A stretch of 64,000 bases of DNA, taken from NCBI GenBank assembly GCA_013215505.1, contig JABSQZ010000002.1, positions 124,001-188,000 of the forward strand. Direction: 5' to 3'. The notes beneath the pieces were generated by a model. That model was not told the origin of the DNA, ran no database searches, and worked only from the letters and a program-made list of their open reading frames with translations. Below, piece after piece: positions 27,708 through 36,234 of this stretch (the first letter of the stretch is position 1; every line of letters starts with the position of its first letter). This DNA is from Oceanospirillaceae bacterium. Its GTDB lineage: Bacteria; Pseudomonadota; Gammaproteobacteria; Pseudomonadales; Balneatricaceae. Both the position numbers and the translations under genes were made by a program.

Positions 27708-28711
27708 CTGCTCACCTGTTTTGTAGCGACGCTATTAATTGAGCTAATTTCCTGAGGAAGACCATTGCCGGGATTTTGCTGCTGATAATAATCCAGTAAT
27801 TCTTCAGCCAGTCGTACTTTATCGCCTCGCTCTGGCATCAGCGTGTCAGTGCAGGCAACTTGCATGCCCAGCGCCCGGATAGCATCACAGTACTGTTGGT
27901 CAGCGCTATCGATCACCAGCAGATCTAGCAGCGACTGATAGCATTGGGCCACGCCCAGTGCATCACTGCTAAAACCCAGTGAGCGGAGCATTTTATCGGC
28001 GGGGCCCTTGACCGTTTTGCCGGCAATAATAGGCGAGACCGCCATTTTAAAAGCACTGCTATTATCAATGGCGCTGCGTATACCGGGGATCGCCAGAATA
28101 GCGCCGATACTGACAATGGGGTTAGAGGGCGCAAATATAATCAGATCCGCCGCCGCTATTGCCGCCAGCGTCTCAGGGGTGGCGTTGGCCTGCTCTGCGC
28201 CCTGAAACTCTACCGCAGTGATTTCAGGCTGACACTGGTAGCGGACAAAGTAGCTCTGAAAATCCAACCAGCCGCGATCGGTGTTCAGTCTGGTTGGCAC
28301 ATTGTCATCCGTGGCTAACAGCAGCGGCACTTTAAGACCAAATTTAGCGGCAATGTCGGCGGCGATAACGCTGGGGCGTAGCCCTTTTTTGCGTTGTTCA
28401 GTGCGATAGATGTGGGTGGCAAAGTCCTGATCACCTAAATACATCCAGGTATCGACCCCCAGTAGCGCCAGTGCATCTAAGGTGTGATTGCTCTCATCTT
28501 TTAGTCCCCAGCCCTTAGTGCGGTCGATTCGCTCAGTCAAAGTGTAAGTAAGAGTGTCGATATCTGGTGAAACCCACAGGCCGTGAATTTCCTGATCATC
28601 GCCAATGTTACCGATAATACTCAGCCCTTCGCCGCAGCGGCTGTGCATTAACCCTTCAGCCATCTTGGCCCCACCGACACCGCCCGCTAACAATACTATG
28701 GATAAACTCAT
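27704..28711 (-). CDS. cofD: Phospho-acid transferase of F420 biosynthesis (CofD/FbiA)
   Basis: Joins the guanylylated three-carbon unit to the deazaflavin Fo to give F420-0 or dehydro-F420-0. About 335 residues from the ATG at 28711: glycine-rich start VLLAGGVGGAKMAEGLM, GDDQEIHGLWVSPDIDTL, GDQDFATHIYRTEQ, and FAPSNPIVSIGAILAIPGI, all CofD signatures. The preferred start overlaps the cofH stop (ATGA, 28708-28711); an in-frame ATG six codons upstream would lie deeper in cofH. Coupled to cofC downstream. Confidence 0.95.
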   Translation of the reverse strand: MSLSIVLLAGGVGGAKMAEGLMHSRCGEGLSIIGNIGDDQEIHGLWVSPDIDTLTYTLTERIDRTKGWGLKDESNHTLDALALLGVDTWMYLGDQDFATHIYRTEQRKKGLRPSVIAADIAAKFGLKVPLLLATDDNVPTRLNTDRGWLDFQSYFVRYQCQPEITAVEFQGAEQANATPETLAAIAAADLIIFAPSNPIVSIGAILAIPGIRSAIDNSSAFKMAVSPIIAGKTVKGPADKMLRSLGFSSDALGVAQCYQSLLDLLVIDSADQQYCDAIRALGMQVACTDTLMPERGDKVRLAEELLDYYQQQNPGNGLPQEISSINSVATKQVSR

Positions 28712-29958
28712 GTCAGGGCTCCGCTGCAACTGGCAATTAAATTCACAGATTGACGGTCGGGGTAGCTCTGTAATTTTGTGTACAAAGTATCGCGGCGATA
28801 GGCAGAAAGGCCGCTGTTTTGAATCATTGTCACCATGTCAGCAGGGAGTATTTCCTCGCCGTGGATACCGCCAGAGGACCGGGTGATCGTCTCGTCCATT
28901 AAAGTACCGCCCAGATCGTTGGCACCGGCACGTAACATTTGCTGGGCGTAGTTGGGGCCGAGCTTGACCCAGGAGGCCTGTATATTGTCAATCCAGCCGT
29001 TGAGCATAATCCGCGAAACCGCGTGCATTAAAATATTTTCATCGGCAGTGGGCCCTGGGCGTACATTCAACTTAAGCTTTTTTCGGTCGGTATACAGCGG
29101 TGACTCGTAGTGGACAAACCCCAGCGGCACAAACTCAGTGAAGCCGCGATGCTGTTTTTGCATCTCTCGCAATAGGGCTATATGCGCGGCCCAGTGATGC
29201 GGGGCGTCGATGTGGCCATACATGATGGTCGAGGTAGTAGGTAAACCCAATTGATGGGCTGCAGAGATGATCTCGACCCACTGCGCGGTGGTCAGTTTAT
29301 CGCGGGTTAGTTGCTTGCGTATCTCTACATCTAATATTTCCGCGGCAGTGCCTGGCATTGAGCCCAGGCCATGCTCCATTAAATCGGCGATAAAATCTTT
29401 GTAGCTCATGTTACTGTTTTTGGCGCCAAACATAATTTCGAAGGGAGAAAAGGCATGAATATGCATTTGTGGCACTTGTTTTTTAATGCTCTGCAATATT
29501 TTGCGGTAGTGATCCGCCGGTAAATCCGGGTGCAAGCCTCCCTGAATGCAAACCTCAGTGGCACCTCTGTCCCAAGCCTGCTGAGCTCTTTTGGCGATTT
29601 CTTGCATAGATAGCAGTTGTGCATCGGTGTCGTTCTTGCCCTTGGAAAAGCCGCAGAATTTACAACCCATGTAACAGATGTTGGTGAAGTTAATATTACG
29701 GGTAATGACAAAACTGGCGCTGTCACCGACAGTGCGCTGGCGAATGATATCGGCACATTGCGCGATGGCGGCTACGTCGTTACCACTACTGGAAAACAGC
29801 GCTGTTCCCTCCTGTTCGGTGATTTCTTCACCGCACAGAGCTCGCTGTAAAATAGTGGCTATAGGTTTGCTGACTGCAACTAGATCCAGGCTAGCGTTAA
29901 TAGCAGTTGGATGATTAGCAATTTGGCTGTGACGGACTTGGCTATTCAAAGTAAACAT
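28708..29958 (-). CDS. cofH: Fo synthase subunit 2 (radical SAM)
   Basis: With CofG makes the deazaflavin Fo from tyrosine and the flavin precursor 5-amino-6-ribitylamino-uracil. At 416 residues it has the radical-SAM cysteines CYMGCKFC (C95, C99, C102) followed by GFSKGKND, and CIQGGLHPD, HAFSPFE, LGSMPGTAAEIL and TTSTIMYGH, as in CofH. The first ATG (29958) follows GAGG directly, so the ribosome site is tight; an in-frame TTG three codons on is an alternative. A 53-bp gap separates it from cofG. Its stop overlaps the cofD start. Confidence 0.95.
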   Translation of the reverse strand: MFTLNSQVRHSQIANHPTAINASLDLVAVSKPIATILQRALCGEEITEQEGTALFSSSGNDVAAIAQCADIIRQRTVGDSASFVITRNINFTNICYMGCKFCGFSKGKNDTDAQLLSMQEIAKRAQQAWDRGATEVCIQGGLHPDLPADHYRKILQSIKKQVPQMHIHAFSPFEIMFGAKNSNMSYKDFIADLMEHGLGSMPGTAAEILDVEIRKQLTRDKLTTAQWVEIISAAHQLGLPTTSTIMYGHIDAPHHWAAHIALLREMQKQHRGFTEFVPLGFVHYESPLYTDRKKLKLNVRPGPTADENILMHAVSRIMLNGWIDNIQASWVKLGPNYAQQMLRAGANDLGGTLMDETITRSSGGIHGEEILPADMVTMIQNSGLSAYRRDTLYTKLQSYPDRQSVNLIASCSGALT

Positions 29959-30011
29959 CCTCTGTCAAAACTGATTGTTATTGTTAGATTTGTTGCGTTG
30001 TTACTTCTAAG

Positions 30012-31139
30012 TTAGAGGCATTGCACAGCAGCTAGGCCATCAGCTCTGGCGATGCTGTCGAGGCGCGTGGCAATACTTGCGGCGAAATAACGCTGCGGTG
30101 ATTTTTGGTATTTGGGGTAAACCGCCAGCCGCTCGCGCAGCTGGTAGCCACAATCACTACTGGCTTGTGCCAGCTGAGAAATCTGTGGCCAGGCCCGCTC
30201 CGGATTAATATGATCGATGGTCAGCGGAGAGATACCGCCAAAATCATTGATTCCGCTGTTCAGGTAAGCACGGTAACGCTGTTGTAAATTTGGCGGAGCC
30301 TGCAAACTGATACTGGGATCTAAGATCAATCTGGCGACTGCCAGGGTGCGCAACATATCATCCAAATCCGGCTCGGCGGCATTGGCCATCGCCGTGTCTT
30401 CCTTGGCGCAAAAATTTTGCACTATCACTTCCTGGATATGACCGTACTGCTGATGGATTTCATTGATGGCGATTAAGCTGTCGACGCGCTCTTGCCAGTT
30501 TTCTCCGATGCCGATTAAGATACCAGTGGTGAAAGGTATATCTAGTTGTCCGGCGCGCTCTAAAGTACGCAGCCGCTGTTTGGGCACTTTATCGGGACAG
30601 GCGTAATGGACATTGCCCTTGAGCAGCAGCCGTGGCGAGATGTTCTCTAGCATCATACCCATGCTGGCGCTGACCGGTTTTAATTGGCGCATTTCTTGTA
30701 GCGATAAAGTACCTGCATTGACGTGCGGTAACATGTCACTGTGTTCAATGACTTGCTGACACATCTGCTCTAAGTAATCGGTCATCGAGGCGTAGCCCAT
30801 CAATTCCAATCTGGCGCGAACTTGTGGGTAGCGTCGCTCAGGTTTTTCTCCGAGACTGAACAGCACTTCTTTACAGCCTAACTGCTGGCCTTCTGCAACT
30901 ACTTTCAGTACTTGCTCGGGGGTCATAATGTAAGCTTGAGGAGAATCCGGGTGTTTAACAAAAGTGCAGTAGCTGCAAGTGTCGCGGCACATGTTAGTGA
31001 GAGGCACAAACACTTTGCGCGAATAAGTCACGGTTTTACCCCAGTGTTGCTCGCGCCATTGACTGGCCTGGGCACAGAGCTGTTGCAGCTCATCACCCGA
31101 TACTTTGCCTGCGGCTATTGCCTGTGCTCTAGATATCAT
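30012..31139 (-). CDS. cofG: Fo synthase subunit 1 (radical SAM)
   Basis: Radical-SAM partner of CofH in Fo formation; 375 residues with cluster cysteines CRDTCSYC (C51, C55, C58), then TFVKHP, LFSLGEKPE, LPHVNAGTLS, SMGMMLENISPRL and TTGILIGIGE, as in CofG. GGAGAAG lies upstream of the ATG. First gene of the operon cofG-cofH-cofD-cofC-cofE-npdG-LLM-amidase. Two RutR-like boxes lie 64-110 bp upstream of the start. Separate CofG and CofH differ from the fused FbiC of actinobacteria. Confidence 0.95.
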   Translation of the reverse strand: MISRAQAIAAGKVSGDELQQLCAQASQWREQHWGKTVTYSRKVFVPLTNMCRDTCSYCTFVKHPDSPQAYIMTPEQVLKVVAEGQQLGCKEVLFSLGEKPERRYPQVRARLELMGYASMTDYLEQMCQQVIEHSDMLPHVNAGTLSLQEMRQLKPVSASMGMMLENISPRLLLKGNVHYACPDKVPKQRLRTLERAGQLDIPFTTGILIGIGENWQERVDSLIAINEIHQQYGHIQEVIVQNFCAKEDTAMANAAEPDLDDMLRTLAVARLILDPSISLQAPPNLQQRYRAYLNSGINDFGGISPLTIDHINPERAWPQISQLAQASSDCGYQLRERLAVYPKYQKSPQRYFAASIATRLDSIARADGLAAVQCL

Positions 31140-31201
31140 GCCAACTTCTCCAACAATTTTATTTTTTTATTAGTTGTTTGGAACTGTAGTAGATCAAAAA
31201 G

Positions 31202-31249
31202 TTTTACCAAGTGGTCAATATTTTAGCTAGTTGTTTAGTAATTGGTCAA
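31202..31249 (-). promoter_or_regulatory. Tandem RutR-type operators upstream of cofG
   Basis: Box 1 (core 31203-31218) reads AATATTGACCA-CT-TGGTAAAA on the minus strand, 13 of 14 defined positions of TTGACCA-N2-TGGTCAA and identical outside N2 to the box upstream of the pyd-type genes. Box 2 (31234-31249) has one perfect half TTGACCA and a degenerate partner. Centres are 31 bp apart, about three helical turns. TTGACC of box 1 could act as -35 for cofG. Repression lifted by uracil/thymine is inferred from RutR of E. coli. Confidence 0.75.
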
Positions 31250-31385
31250 TAGTTAATTTGCATTAAAAATTAACAGTTATAGATCAGTATGTTATTGATG
31301 AATTGCGTTGTTGCTGGCCTCTGTCGGAGTACTTTGCGGGATGATTTTTACGGCAGAATCTTCAGCATCGGCTGCGTGACCCGGC

Positions 31386-31410
31386 AAAAAAAAGCGGCCA
31401 ATAGGCCGCC
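31386..31410 (-). terminator. Rho-independent terminator after the amino-acid binding-protein gene
   Basis: On the minus strand: GGCGGCC-TATT-GGCCGC followed by eight T. It starts about 20 bases after the binding-protein stop at 31431. Confidence 0.92.
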
Positions 31411-31430
31411 GAAGGAGTGTCTAGAGACTG

Positions 31431-32453
31431 CTATCGAAGTGGTGGCGAATACTGAATCCCGCCATTTGTCCACAGCGCGTTGATACCGCGATCCAGTTGC
31501 AGGGGTGTGCTCTTACCCAAATTTCGCTCAAAAGATTCGCCGTAATTACCCACTTGTTTGATGATATCGTAAGCCCACTTTTGCTTCAGGCCTAACATAA
31601 CCCCGAGCTTCGACTGGTTCACTCCCAACAGGGCTTGAGCTCGCGGGTCTTTAGTATTAGTAGCGCGTTGATCGAGGTTCTGCGAGGTGATGTTCATCTC
31701 CTCCGCGGCGATCATCACATTGAAACTCCATTTAACGATATCTAACCACTGGTCATCGCCGTGGCGCACTACTGGTCCCAATGGCTCCTTGGAGATTATT
31801 TCTGGTAAGAAAAAGTGCTCTTGAGGGTTTGCAAACCTGGAGCGTCGGGCCGCTAGGGCCGAGCTGTCGGCGGTATAGGCATCGCAGCGTCCCAACAGGT
31901 AATTCTGGTGGGCCTCATTGGCGGTGCCTACCGGTACAGATTCGAAGGTCATTTGCCGAGAGTGGAAGTATTCGGCTAAATTGATCTCTGTGGTGGTGCT
32001 GGTCTCATAGCAGATAGAGGCGCCATTTAACCCCTTTGCCGAATTAATGCCCAAACTGTTTGGCACCATGAACCCCTGTCCGTCGTAGTAATTGATCCCG
32101 GCATAGTTAACCCCCAGGCTAGTGTCGCGGGAGTAAGTCCAAGTGGTGGTCCGCGATAACAAATCAATTTTACCGCTGGTTAAGACTTCAAAGCGCTCTT
32201 TAGCTGACAGGGGGAAATATTTAACTTTGTCGGCGTCGCCAAAAACTGCGGCAGCGACTGCGCGGCAGATATCCACATCAAAACCTACCCATTTACCCTG
32301 TGCATCTTTTTTCGAGAAACCGGCGATATCAGGTTTGACGCCGCAGTTCAAAACACCGCGCTGGATCACTTCTTCTAAGGTAGTAGCAAAGATCTGGCTG
32401 GCATACAGAGCACTGATGCTGAATGCTATTGGGATGAGAAGTTTCATTTTCAA
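31431..32453 (-). CDS. Amino-acid ABC transporter substrate-binding protein (AapJ-like), orphan
   Basis: Periplasmic family-3 solute-binding protein, 340 residues, Sec signal peptide MKMKLLIPIAFSISALYASQ ending near ATTLEEV. Family segments: RGVLNCGVKPDIAGFS, GFDVDICRAVAAAVFGD, LTSGKIDLLSRTTTWTYSRD, and DAYTADSSALAARRS, like general L-amino-acid binding protein AapJ. No permease or ATPase gene is adjacent, so it may serve a distant importer. It has its own terminator. The RutR boxes downstream face away from it. The 32454-32857 gap upstream shows no supported feature beyond an ordinary promoter-sized AT-rich region. Confidence 0.9.
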   Translation of the reverse strand: MKMKLLIPIAFSISALYASQIFATTLEEVIQRGVLNCGVKPDIAGFSKKDAQGKWVGFDVDICRAVAAAVFGDADKVKYFPLSAKERFEVLTSGKIDLLSRTTTWTYSRDTSLGVNYAGINYYDGQGFMVPNSLGINSAKGLNGASICYETSTTTEINLAEYFHSRQMTFESVPVGTANEAHQNYLLGRCDAYTADSSALAARRSRFANPQEHFFLPEIISKEPLGPVVRHGDDQWLDIVKWSFNVMIAAEEMNITSQNLDQRATNTKDPRAQALLGVNQSKLGVMLGLKQKWAYDIIKQVGNYGESFERNLGKSTPLQLDRGINALWTNGGIQYSPPLR

Positions 32454-32857
32454 AAATTCCTATAGGCAAAATATATCATCGGCGAAAGGTCGAATTATTA
32501 ACTTGCTAATTATAGTTATTTTCAGCGGGGTGAACTGAATATTGCCTTATAGGAGAACAGATTGTAACAATTTTTCACAAATTAGGAATAAACCTAAGCT
32601 TACTAAAACACTGTTATAAATAGCCCAGCAGGGGAGGCTTTGGGTAAAAAAGAAGAGTTTAAAAAGAACGGGTATAGTTATCCGATACCTAGAAATATGA
32701 GAGTAAGCTGCTTATTTTTTGGGGGCGCTGAGTCACATAATTCTTAGTTTTTCCAAGGGAGATTATTGAGAATAGTGTTAGCTCTTCAGACTAAAGTTAG
32801 CTTTTATTTTAGGGTCAAAGACAGCACCAAAGGGATTAGCCGTTGTCCGCAATAAAG

Positions 32858-33493
32858 TTACTTTATCCCCAACCCTTTAATCACTAACCTGGTTAAAAAA
32901 TCACCGGCAGCGGCGAAATCTTCATCTTGCAGTTGGCTTTTTCCCAGCGCTAACTCAATCTGAGAAGAAAAATCTGCATAAGTTTGAGTGGAGGCCCAAA
33001 TCATAAAAAACAGATGGTAGGGATCAACTGGATCCATCTTTCCCTCTTTAATCCAGGTTCGGATTAATTGCACATCGTCTTGCAGTTGCGGTAGTAAGTG
33101 GCTGGCAATGTATTCTTTTAAGCGTGGAGCACCATTGATAATTTCGTTAGCAAAAACCTTAGAACCATTGGGGTGGGTTTTAGAAATTTCGATCTTGCCC
33201 CTGATATAGCTGGAAATCATGGTTTTGGGATCATCGCCGCGCTGGGCCAGCAATGCCATTTTATCAATCCACAAGTTTAAAATGTTCTCTAGCACTTTTT
33301 GGTACAGCACTTCTTTTGAGGGAAAGTAATACAGTAAGTTCTGTTTAGTCAGTCCGGTTAACTCGGCAATGCTATTAATGGAGGCACCATGGAAGCCGTA
33401 TTGAGCAAAAACATCTTCAGCCGCGTTCAGAATACGTTGCTCAGTACGCTCTCTGGAAAGACGTTTTGGCTTAGATTGACTGTTCTTATCCAT
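32858..33493 (-). CDS. rutR: RutR-like TetR family regulator (pyrimidine-responsive)
   Basis: A 211-residue TetR-family protein, the same length as E. coli RutR (212). The DNA-binding domain (about 17-65) reads ILNAAEDVFAQYGFHGASIN then LTKQNLLYYFPSKEVLYQKV; the C-terminal half keeps the RutR pattern WIKEGKMDPVDPYHLFFMIW then ASTQTYADFSSQIE, where E. coli RutR binds uracil. Sites matching the RutR consensus lie upstream of cofG and the pyd-type genes, so it is the probable regulator of both. It is monocistronic; no box precedes its own gene, so autoregulation is not evident. Assignment rests on my recall of RutR sequence. Confidence 0.85.
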   Translation of the reverse strand: MDKNSQSKPKRLSRERTEQRILNAAEDVFAQYGFHGASINSIAELTGLTKQNLLYYFPSKEVLYQKVLENILNLWIDKMALLAQRGDDPKTMISSYIRGKIEISKTHPNGSKVFANEIINGAPRLKEYIASHLLPQLQDDVQLIRTWIKEGKMDPVDPYHLFFMIWASTQTYADFSSQIELALGKSQLQDEDFAAAGDFLTRLVIKGLGIK

Positions 33494-33663
33494 ACAAAAA
33501 TACCATGAGTGCTTAAAAAGAAGCCGGATGTTATCACATCCAGTGGCAGACTTAATAATTTATGCCAATCTCATTAACGGCTAACGGGAGTGGTATATAG
33601 TGGTGTTGATTAAAGACAGTATCGGTAAAAATGGCCAATGGCAATTGGACGAAGTAACATTTA

Positions 33664-33690
33664 TACGCTGCTGTCAGGAACAGCAGCGTA
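33664..33690 (-). terminator. Stem-loop downstream of trpG
   Basis: TACGCTGCTGT-CAGGA-ACAGCAGCGTA, a perfect 11-bp stem 44 bases past the trpG stop. On the minus strand it is followed by TATAAATG, a weak T-run. It separates the trp unit from rutR. Confidence 0.7.
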
Positions 33691-33733
33691 GCAGAATTAA
33701 AAAGTTTGAGTGACTGCGATCGGTTGAATAGAT

Positions 33734-34381
33734 TTAGTTAAGTAAGAAGTTTTTTAGCAGTAATTTTCCGCCCTCAGTGGCAAAAGATTCAGGATGGTAT
33801 TGAATCCCCTCTATTGGATATTCGCAATGGCGAATACCCATAATTTCACTGCCTCGCTGTGCGCCCTGGTTGAAGTCATCGGCGCCCTGGGCATATTCAT
33901 CATCGACGATTGAGGTTATCTGCAGGCAATCGGGCAAGCTGGTTACATCCACCATCAGCGAGTGATAGCGCATAATTTCCAATGGCTGTGGCATATTCTG
34001 ATAAACCCCCTGGCCGTCGTGTACAACCGGTGATACTTTACCGTGCACCGGCACAGTGGCGTGGATGATAGAGGCACCGAAGCAGTGGGCAATACCCTGC
34101 ATACCCAGACACACCCCTAGGGTGGGAATAGTCTTGCCCAGTTCCGTGATCACTTGCGCGCAGACGCCAAAATAGGCCGGGTCTTCGGGGGTGCCGGGGC
34201 CGGGAGAGATAATAATGCGATCGGCTGCCAGCTCGGCAATCTGTTCAATATTCAGCGCATCGTTGCGTTTGACGATAACTTCAAAGCGCTGCCCTGACAG
34301 TTCTCTGGAGAGTATATCGCCGACATATTGATACAAGTTAAAGGTAAAGGAATCGTAGTTATCTATTATTAGTACCCGCAT
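33734..34381 (-). CDS. trpG: Anthranilate synthase component II (glutamine amidotransferase)
   Basis: Supplies ammonia from glutamine to TrpE. Class I amidotransferase of 215 residues: LIIDNYDSFTFNLYQYV at the N-terminus, oxyanion segment ISPGPGTPEDP (58-68), nucleophile C91 in LGVCLGMQGIAH, and the His-Glu pair in GIQYHPESFATEGG. The ATG overlaps the trpE stop as TAATG, so both are co-translated in equal amounts. A PabA role is possible since such subunits can be shared, but the trpR-trpE context favours tryptophan synthesis. Confidence 0.9.
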   Translation of the reverse strand: MRVLIIDNYDSFTFNLYQYVGDILSRELSGQRFEVIVKRNDALNIEQIAELAADRIIISPGPGTPEDPAYFGVCAQVITELGKTIPTLGVCLGMQGIAHCFGASIIHATVPVHGKVSPVVHDGQGVYQNMPQPLEIMRYHSLMVDVTSLPDCLQITSIVDDEYAQGADDFNQGAQRGSEIMGIRHCEYPIEGIQYHPESFATEGGKLLLKNFLLN

Positions 34382-35775
34382 TACTGGCCTTCCTCAAAAT
34401 AAGCTAGCACTTTGCGCATAGCGGATAATTTTCGTTGAATCTCTAAGTATTCATCGGCGGCCACAGAGTCGTAGACATTGCCGCCACTGGTTTGCGCATA
34501 GCCCTGCTCGCCGTTGATAAACAGGGTGCGAATCGGTATGGCAAAAGTGCAGTCGCCGTTGAAACTGAACTCGCCAATAGCACCGCCGTAGGGACCGCGA
34601 CCATCTGGTTCCAGGGCATCGATGATTTTCATCGCCTCCATCTTAGGTGCACCGGAGAGAGTGCCCGCCGGGAAGTTTGAAGCCAGCGCCGAGAACATGT
34701 CCTCGCCATCGGCGATAATGCCAAAAATCTCAGTGGAGATGTGCTGCACGTGTGAGTAGCGTTTAATCGACATCAAGTTGCGCACAGTAACAGTACCAAA
34801 TTTGGCTACCCGGCCGATATCGTTGCGGTGCAGATCGACCAGCATGTTGTGCTCGGCAATCTCTTTTGGATCGTTTAATAATGCCCTGGCCAGCTTAATA
34901 TCTTCGGCCTGATCGACGCCGCGTTTGGCAGTGCCGGCCAGTGGGAAAGTCTCCATTTCGCCATCGCTGAGACGGAACAGCAATTCCGGGGAGGCGCCGA
35001 TAATCTTCTGCTCGCCAAACTTCATGTAGTACATGTAGGGGGAGGGGTTGACCTCACGTAGTTTGGCGTAAATCTGGGTGCAATCCCCGCAGATCTTGTA
35101 GCGAGTTTTAAAGCCGACTTCGCTCTGGAAAATTCGCCCGTCGATAATGTCCTGCTTAACTTTTAATACCGCCTCTGCGTGCTGTTCACGGCTCATGCTA
35201 TCGCCCAGGCACTGAGTTTTAGTCTCGCCGTAATCACCCAACGGCAAGTGCAGCAGTGACTCGACTTCATCGAAGCGATTGTCTTGATAGTAGTAGTAAA
35301 AAATTTCACCGGTCATGTGATCGTAAACCAGTCCGTCGCGGTATACACCAAACTTAAACGGCTGGAATAAATCGCTGCCCTGGACCTTTAAACTAGGCTC
35401 AAAAAAGTTAACTGCATCGTAACCTAGATAGCCAACAATGCCACCGGCATAGCGTCTGGAGATAATGTCCTGCGGGACTATCTGACGCAGCGCGAAGTAC
35501 GGGTTGTCGCAGGGGAATTCATCTATTTGCCCGGTTTTGTTGTCTTCAATGCACAAGGTTTTATAGTCTTTGGCGAAGATAGTCTGCACCGGATCGAAGC
35601 CAATAATGTGGTGGCGCGAGACATAGCTCTCCTCGCCCAGAGATTCGAGGATAAAGCAGTTGTCGTATTTCTGCTCAATACTGCGAAACAACTGAAAGAA
35701 ATCAAAATCTTCAGTTAATTTCAAATAGGTCGGCTTGCCGGGAATTTCTATCTTCGGCAGTGGTTTTGCAATCAT
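34381..35775 (-). CDS. trpE: Anthranilate synthase component I
   Basis: Converts chorismate plus ammonia to anthranilate, the committed step to tryptophan. At 464 residues it is shorter than E. coli TrpE (about 520). Seen: the N-terminal FILES stretch equivalent to the tryptophan-binding LLES motif, IFQSEVGFK, GASPELLFRL, FPLAGTAKRG, DLHRNDIGRV, FPAGTLSGAPKMEAM, and GPYGGAIGEFSFNGD. The FILES element suggests feedback inhibition is kept. It starts two bases after trpR and shares its operator. The rest of the trp genes are not in this window. Confidence 0.9.
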   Translation of the reverse strand: MIAKPLPKIEIPGKPTYLKLTEDFDFFQLFRSIEQKYDNCFILESLGEESYVSRHHIIGFDPVQTIFAKDYKTLCIEDNKTGQIDEFPCDNPYFALRQIVPQDIISRRYAGGIVGYLGYDAVNFFEPSLKVQGSDLFQPFKFGVYRDGLVYDHMTGEIFYYYYQDNRFDEVESLLHLPLGDYGETKTQCLGDSMSREQHAEAVLKVKQDIIDGRIFQSEVGFKTRYKICGDCTQIYAKLREVNPSPYMYYMKFGEQKIIGASPELLFRLSDGEMETFPLAGTAKRGVDQAEDIKLARALLNDPKEIAEHNMLVDLHRNDIGRVAKFGTVTVRNLMSIKRYSHVQHISTEIFGIIADGEDMFSALASNFPAGTLSGAPKMEAMKIIDALEPDGRGPYGGAIGEFSFNGDCTFAIPIRTLFINGEQGYAQTSGGNVYDSVAADEYLEIQRKLSAMRKVLAYFEEGQ

Positions 35776-35777
35776 GG

Positions 35778-36068
35778 TTAACCTTTATGTCCTGTACGGC
35801 AGTGTAACAATTTTTGCTCTAAGCTGCGGTAGCTGTCGGTACGCATCGCCTTGGCGCCGCGAGTGACAGTGGCAATGCCCACTCCCAGGTTGGCAGAGAC
35901 TTCGCGCTGTGGCACATGCTCTTCCAATTGGTGGAATATCTGCAGGCGCTTATCGACATCTTCATGCTCTTTATCAGTGAGGATGATGTCCATTGCCGCC
36001 TGCATTTCGCTGGGGTCGCTGATGTCGCAGAGAAATTGTATGAGTTGTTTTCGATGTAATGTATTCAT
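35778..36068 (-). CDS. trpR: Trp operon repressor
   Basis: A 96-residue TrpR-family protein: LIQFLCDISDPSEMQAAMDI, then LTDKEHEDVDKRLQIFHQL, and the helix-turn-helix QREVSANLGVGIATVTRGAK. Binds operator DNA when tryptophan is bound. It leads a trpR-trpE-trpG operon, so repressor and first enzyme are made together. The operator palindrome covers its own start codon, giving autorepression. Having trpR fused into the trpEG operon differs from E. coli, where trpR is remote. Confidence 0.92.
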   Translation of the reverse strand: MNTLHRKQLIQFLCDISDPSEMQAAMDIILTDKEHEDVDKRLQIFHQLEEHVPQREVSANLGVGIATVTRGAKAMRTDSYRSLEQKLLHCRTGHKG

Positions 36069-36096
36069 GTACTAGTACGATAGTACATGAATACAT
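36059..36096. promoter_or_regulatory. 38-bp perfect palindrome with TrpR operator core, over the trpR start
   Basis: Arms of 16 bp (36059-36074 and 36081-36096) are exactly inverted around GTACGA. The centre GTACTA-GTACGA-TAGTAC resembles the TrpR consensus GTACTAGTTNNCTAGTAC. The trpR ATG (36066-36068) lies inside the left arm. It also lies 140 bp upstream of the divergent GMC gene and might affect it. Confidence 0.82.
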
Positions 36097-36234
36097 CTAG
36101 TACAAGAGTTATTTGTTGTGAGAGTGTGTGATTGTGAAACTTGATTGATCTACTTTTGAAAACCAATGCTGGCAACAACATCATTAAGCTGTAATATCTT
36201 GCTCAGAAAATCCGCAACCCTCGGAGTCACTGTG

